NCBI RefSeq assembly: GCF_001423745.1
Contig: NZ_LMPC01000016.1
Coordinates: forward strand, 1-40,339
Origin: Arthrobacter sp. Leaf337
GTDB taxonomy: Bacteria > Actinomycetota > Actinomycetes > Actinomycetales > Micrococcaceae
Length of the DNA: 40,339 bases
Direction: 5' to 3'
Part shown: positions 40,138-40,339 of the stretch, piece by piece
Layout of the letters: each line of letters starts with the position of its first letter
Numbering within the stretch: the stretch's first letter is position 1
Notes under the pieces: model-generated
What the model was told of the DNA's origin: nothing
Database searches by the model: none
The model's input: the letters and a program-made list of their open reading frames with translations, nothing else
Made by a program: the position numbers and the translations under genes

Positions 40138-40158
40138 GTACAAAATGCTACCGAAAAT

Positions 40159-40183
40159 GATCACTTAATCAGAATTAGTGATC
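40159..40183 (-). promoter_or_regulatory. Palindromic operator of the DeoR/MFS operon
   Basis: A 25-bp palindrome with perfect 7-bp arms GATCACT and AGTGATC, pairing at 10 of 12 positions overall, ends 22 bp before the DeoR ATG. Its place between start and promoter region suits autoregulation by the DeoR protein. Confidence 0.65.
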
Positions 40184-40194
40184 GTATGGACTCA

Positions 40195-40238
40195 ACGCTC
40201 TCTCACTTTTCGCACGAAAAACACCGACGCTCTCTCAC
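40195..40238. repeat. Two 12-bp direct repeats next to the IS end
   Basis: ACGCTCTCTCAC occurs at 40195-40206 and at 40227-40238, 32 bp apart. The second copy ends two bases before the probable IS terminus at 40241. The spacing and sequence could belong to an intergenic repeat family or to an insertion target. Confidence 0.6.
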
Positions 40239-40240
40239 CT

Positions 40241-40339
40241 TGAAGTGGTCCCCGATAGTTGGACTGGCTAAATGGGATTCTAGGCCGCACGGGTCTGGGC
40301 ACGGTATTGCACCGGACTCAGACCCTTGAGCTTTGTAGA
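40241..40339 (-). mobile_element. Right portion of an IS3-family insertion sequence (truncated by window edge)
   Basis: TGAAGTGGTCCCCGATAGTT at 40241-40260 and the next bases GGAC look like the terminal inverted repeat of an IS3/IS150-type element. The end of its transposase lies just inside, on the minus strand. The other end and target duplication are outside the window. Confidence 0.7.
40280..40339 (-). CDS. IS3-family transposase, C-terminal fragment
   Basis: The last 19 residues, ending at the stop 40280-40282, read STKLKGLSPVQYRAQTRAA. LKGLSPVQYR is the well-known C-terminal end of IS3/IS150-type OrfB (DDE integrase) proteins. The rest lies beyond the right edge, so completeness is unknown. 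Confidence 0.85.
   Translation of the reverse strand, partial: STKLKGLSPVQYRAQTRAA

Overview
The window is a high-GC, densely coded chromosomal segment with Shine-Dalgarno-led genes and several GTG/TTG starts. The order rpsF-ssb-rpsR-rplI near dnaB, a cysteine-free S18, a CGNR-type regulator and many Arthrobacter-like families point to an actinobacterium of the Micrococcaceae (Arthrobacter/Pseudarthrobacter type). This assignment comes from gene content and style, not from a database search. I saw no rRNA, tRNA or CRISPR array. A partial IS3-family transposase enters at the right edge.

Layout. 1-5037: the tail of an unidentified gene and a strong terminator; a divergent pair of an EamA exporter and a CGNR regulator; two small membrane proteins; a MATE exporter divergent from a DoxX protein, with a MarR-like palindrome between them. 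5145-11361: an AztD-type zinc-binding lipoprotein under a Zur-like box, then a 1481-residue secreted pectin enzyme that joins a CE12-type acetylesterase to a PL11-type rhamnogalacturonan lyase. 11468-19230: a double-hotdog thioesterase, dnaB, a ~690 bp non-coding region carrying a dense cluster of DnaA boxes, two membrane-anchored proteins with L7/L12-C-terminal-like domains, a TFIIB-type zinc-ribbon protein, an FMN reductase, a DUF1801 protein, and the rpsF-ssb-rpsR-rplI operon with a structured leader resembling the S6:S18-binding motif.

19498-26860: a DUF1345 membrane protein, then a tightly packed six-gene cell-surface polysaccharide cluster: a GT4 glycosyltransferase, an unknown lipoprotein, a rhamnosyltransferase-like protein, two Wzz-like chain-length proteins flanking an O-antigen-ligase/polymerase-like protein. 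No kinase, initiating transferase or flippase is in the window. 26871-30647: M18 aminopeptidase, exported intradiol dioxygenase, a YegP-like protein, Hsp20 and a small unknown protein. 30710-40137: an amino-acid permease; a four-gene operon of ABC ATPase, ABC permease, histidine kinase and LuxR-type regulator, with three 11-bp-spaced direct repeats upstream; a fused PAP2 phosphatase/lipid kinase; a DeoR regulator overlapping an MFS transporter gene, with a palindromic operator upstream.

The most interesting items are the DnaA-box cluster upstream of dnaB, the rpsF leader that pairs with its own ribosome binding site, the polysaccharide cluster with paired kinase-less co-polymerases, the triple TCAGGG repeats before the two-component/ABC operon, and the CE12-PL11 fusion.
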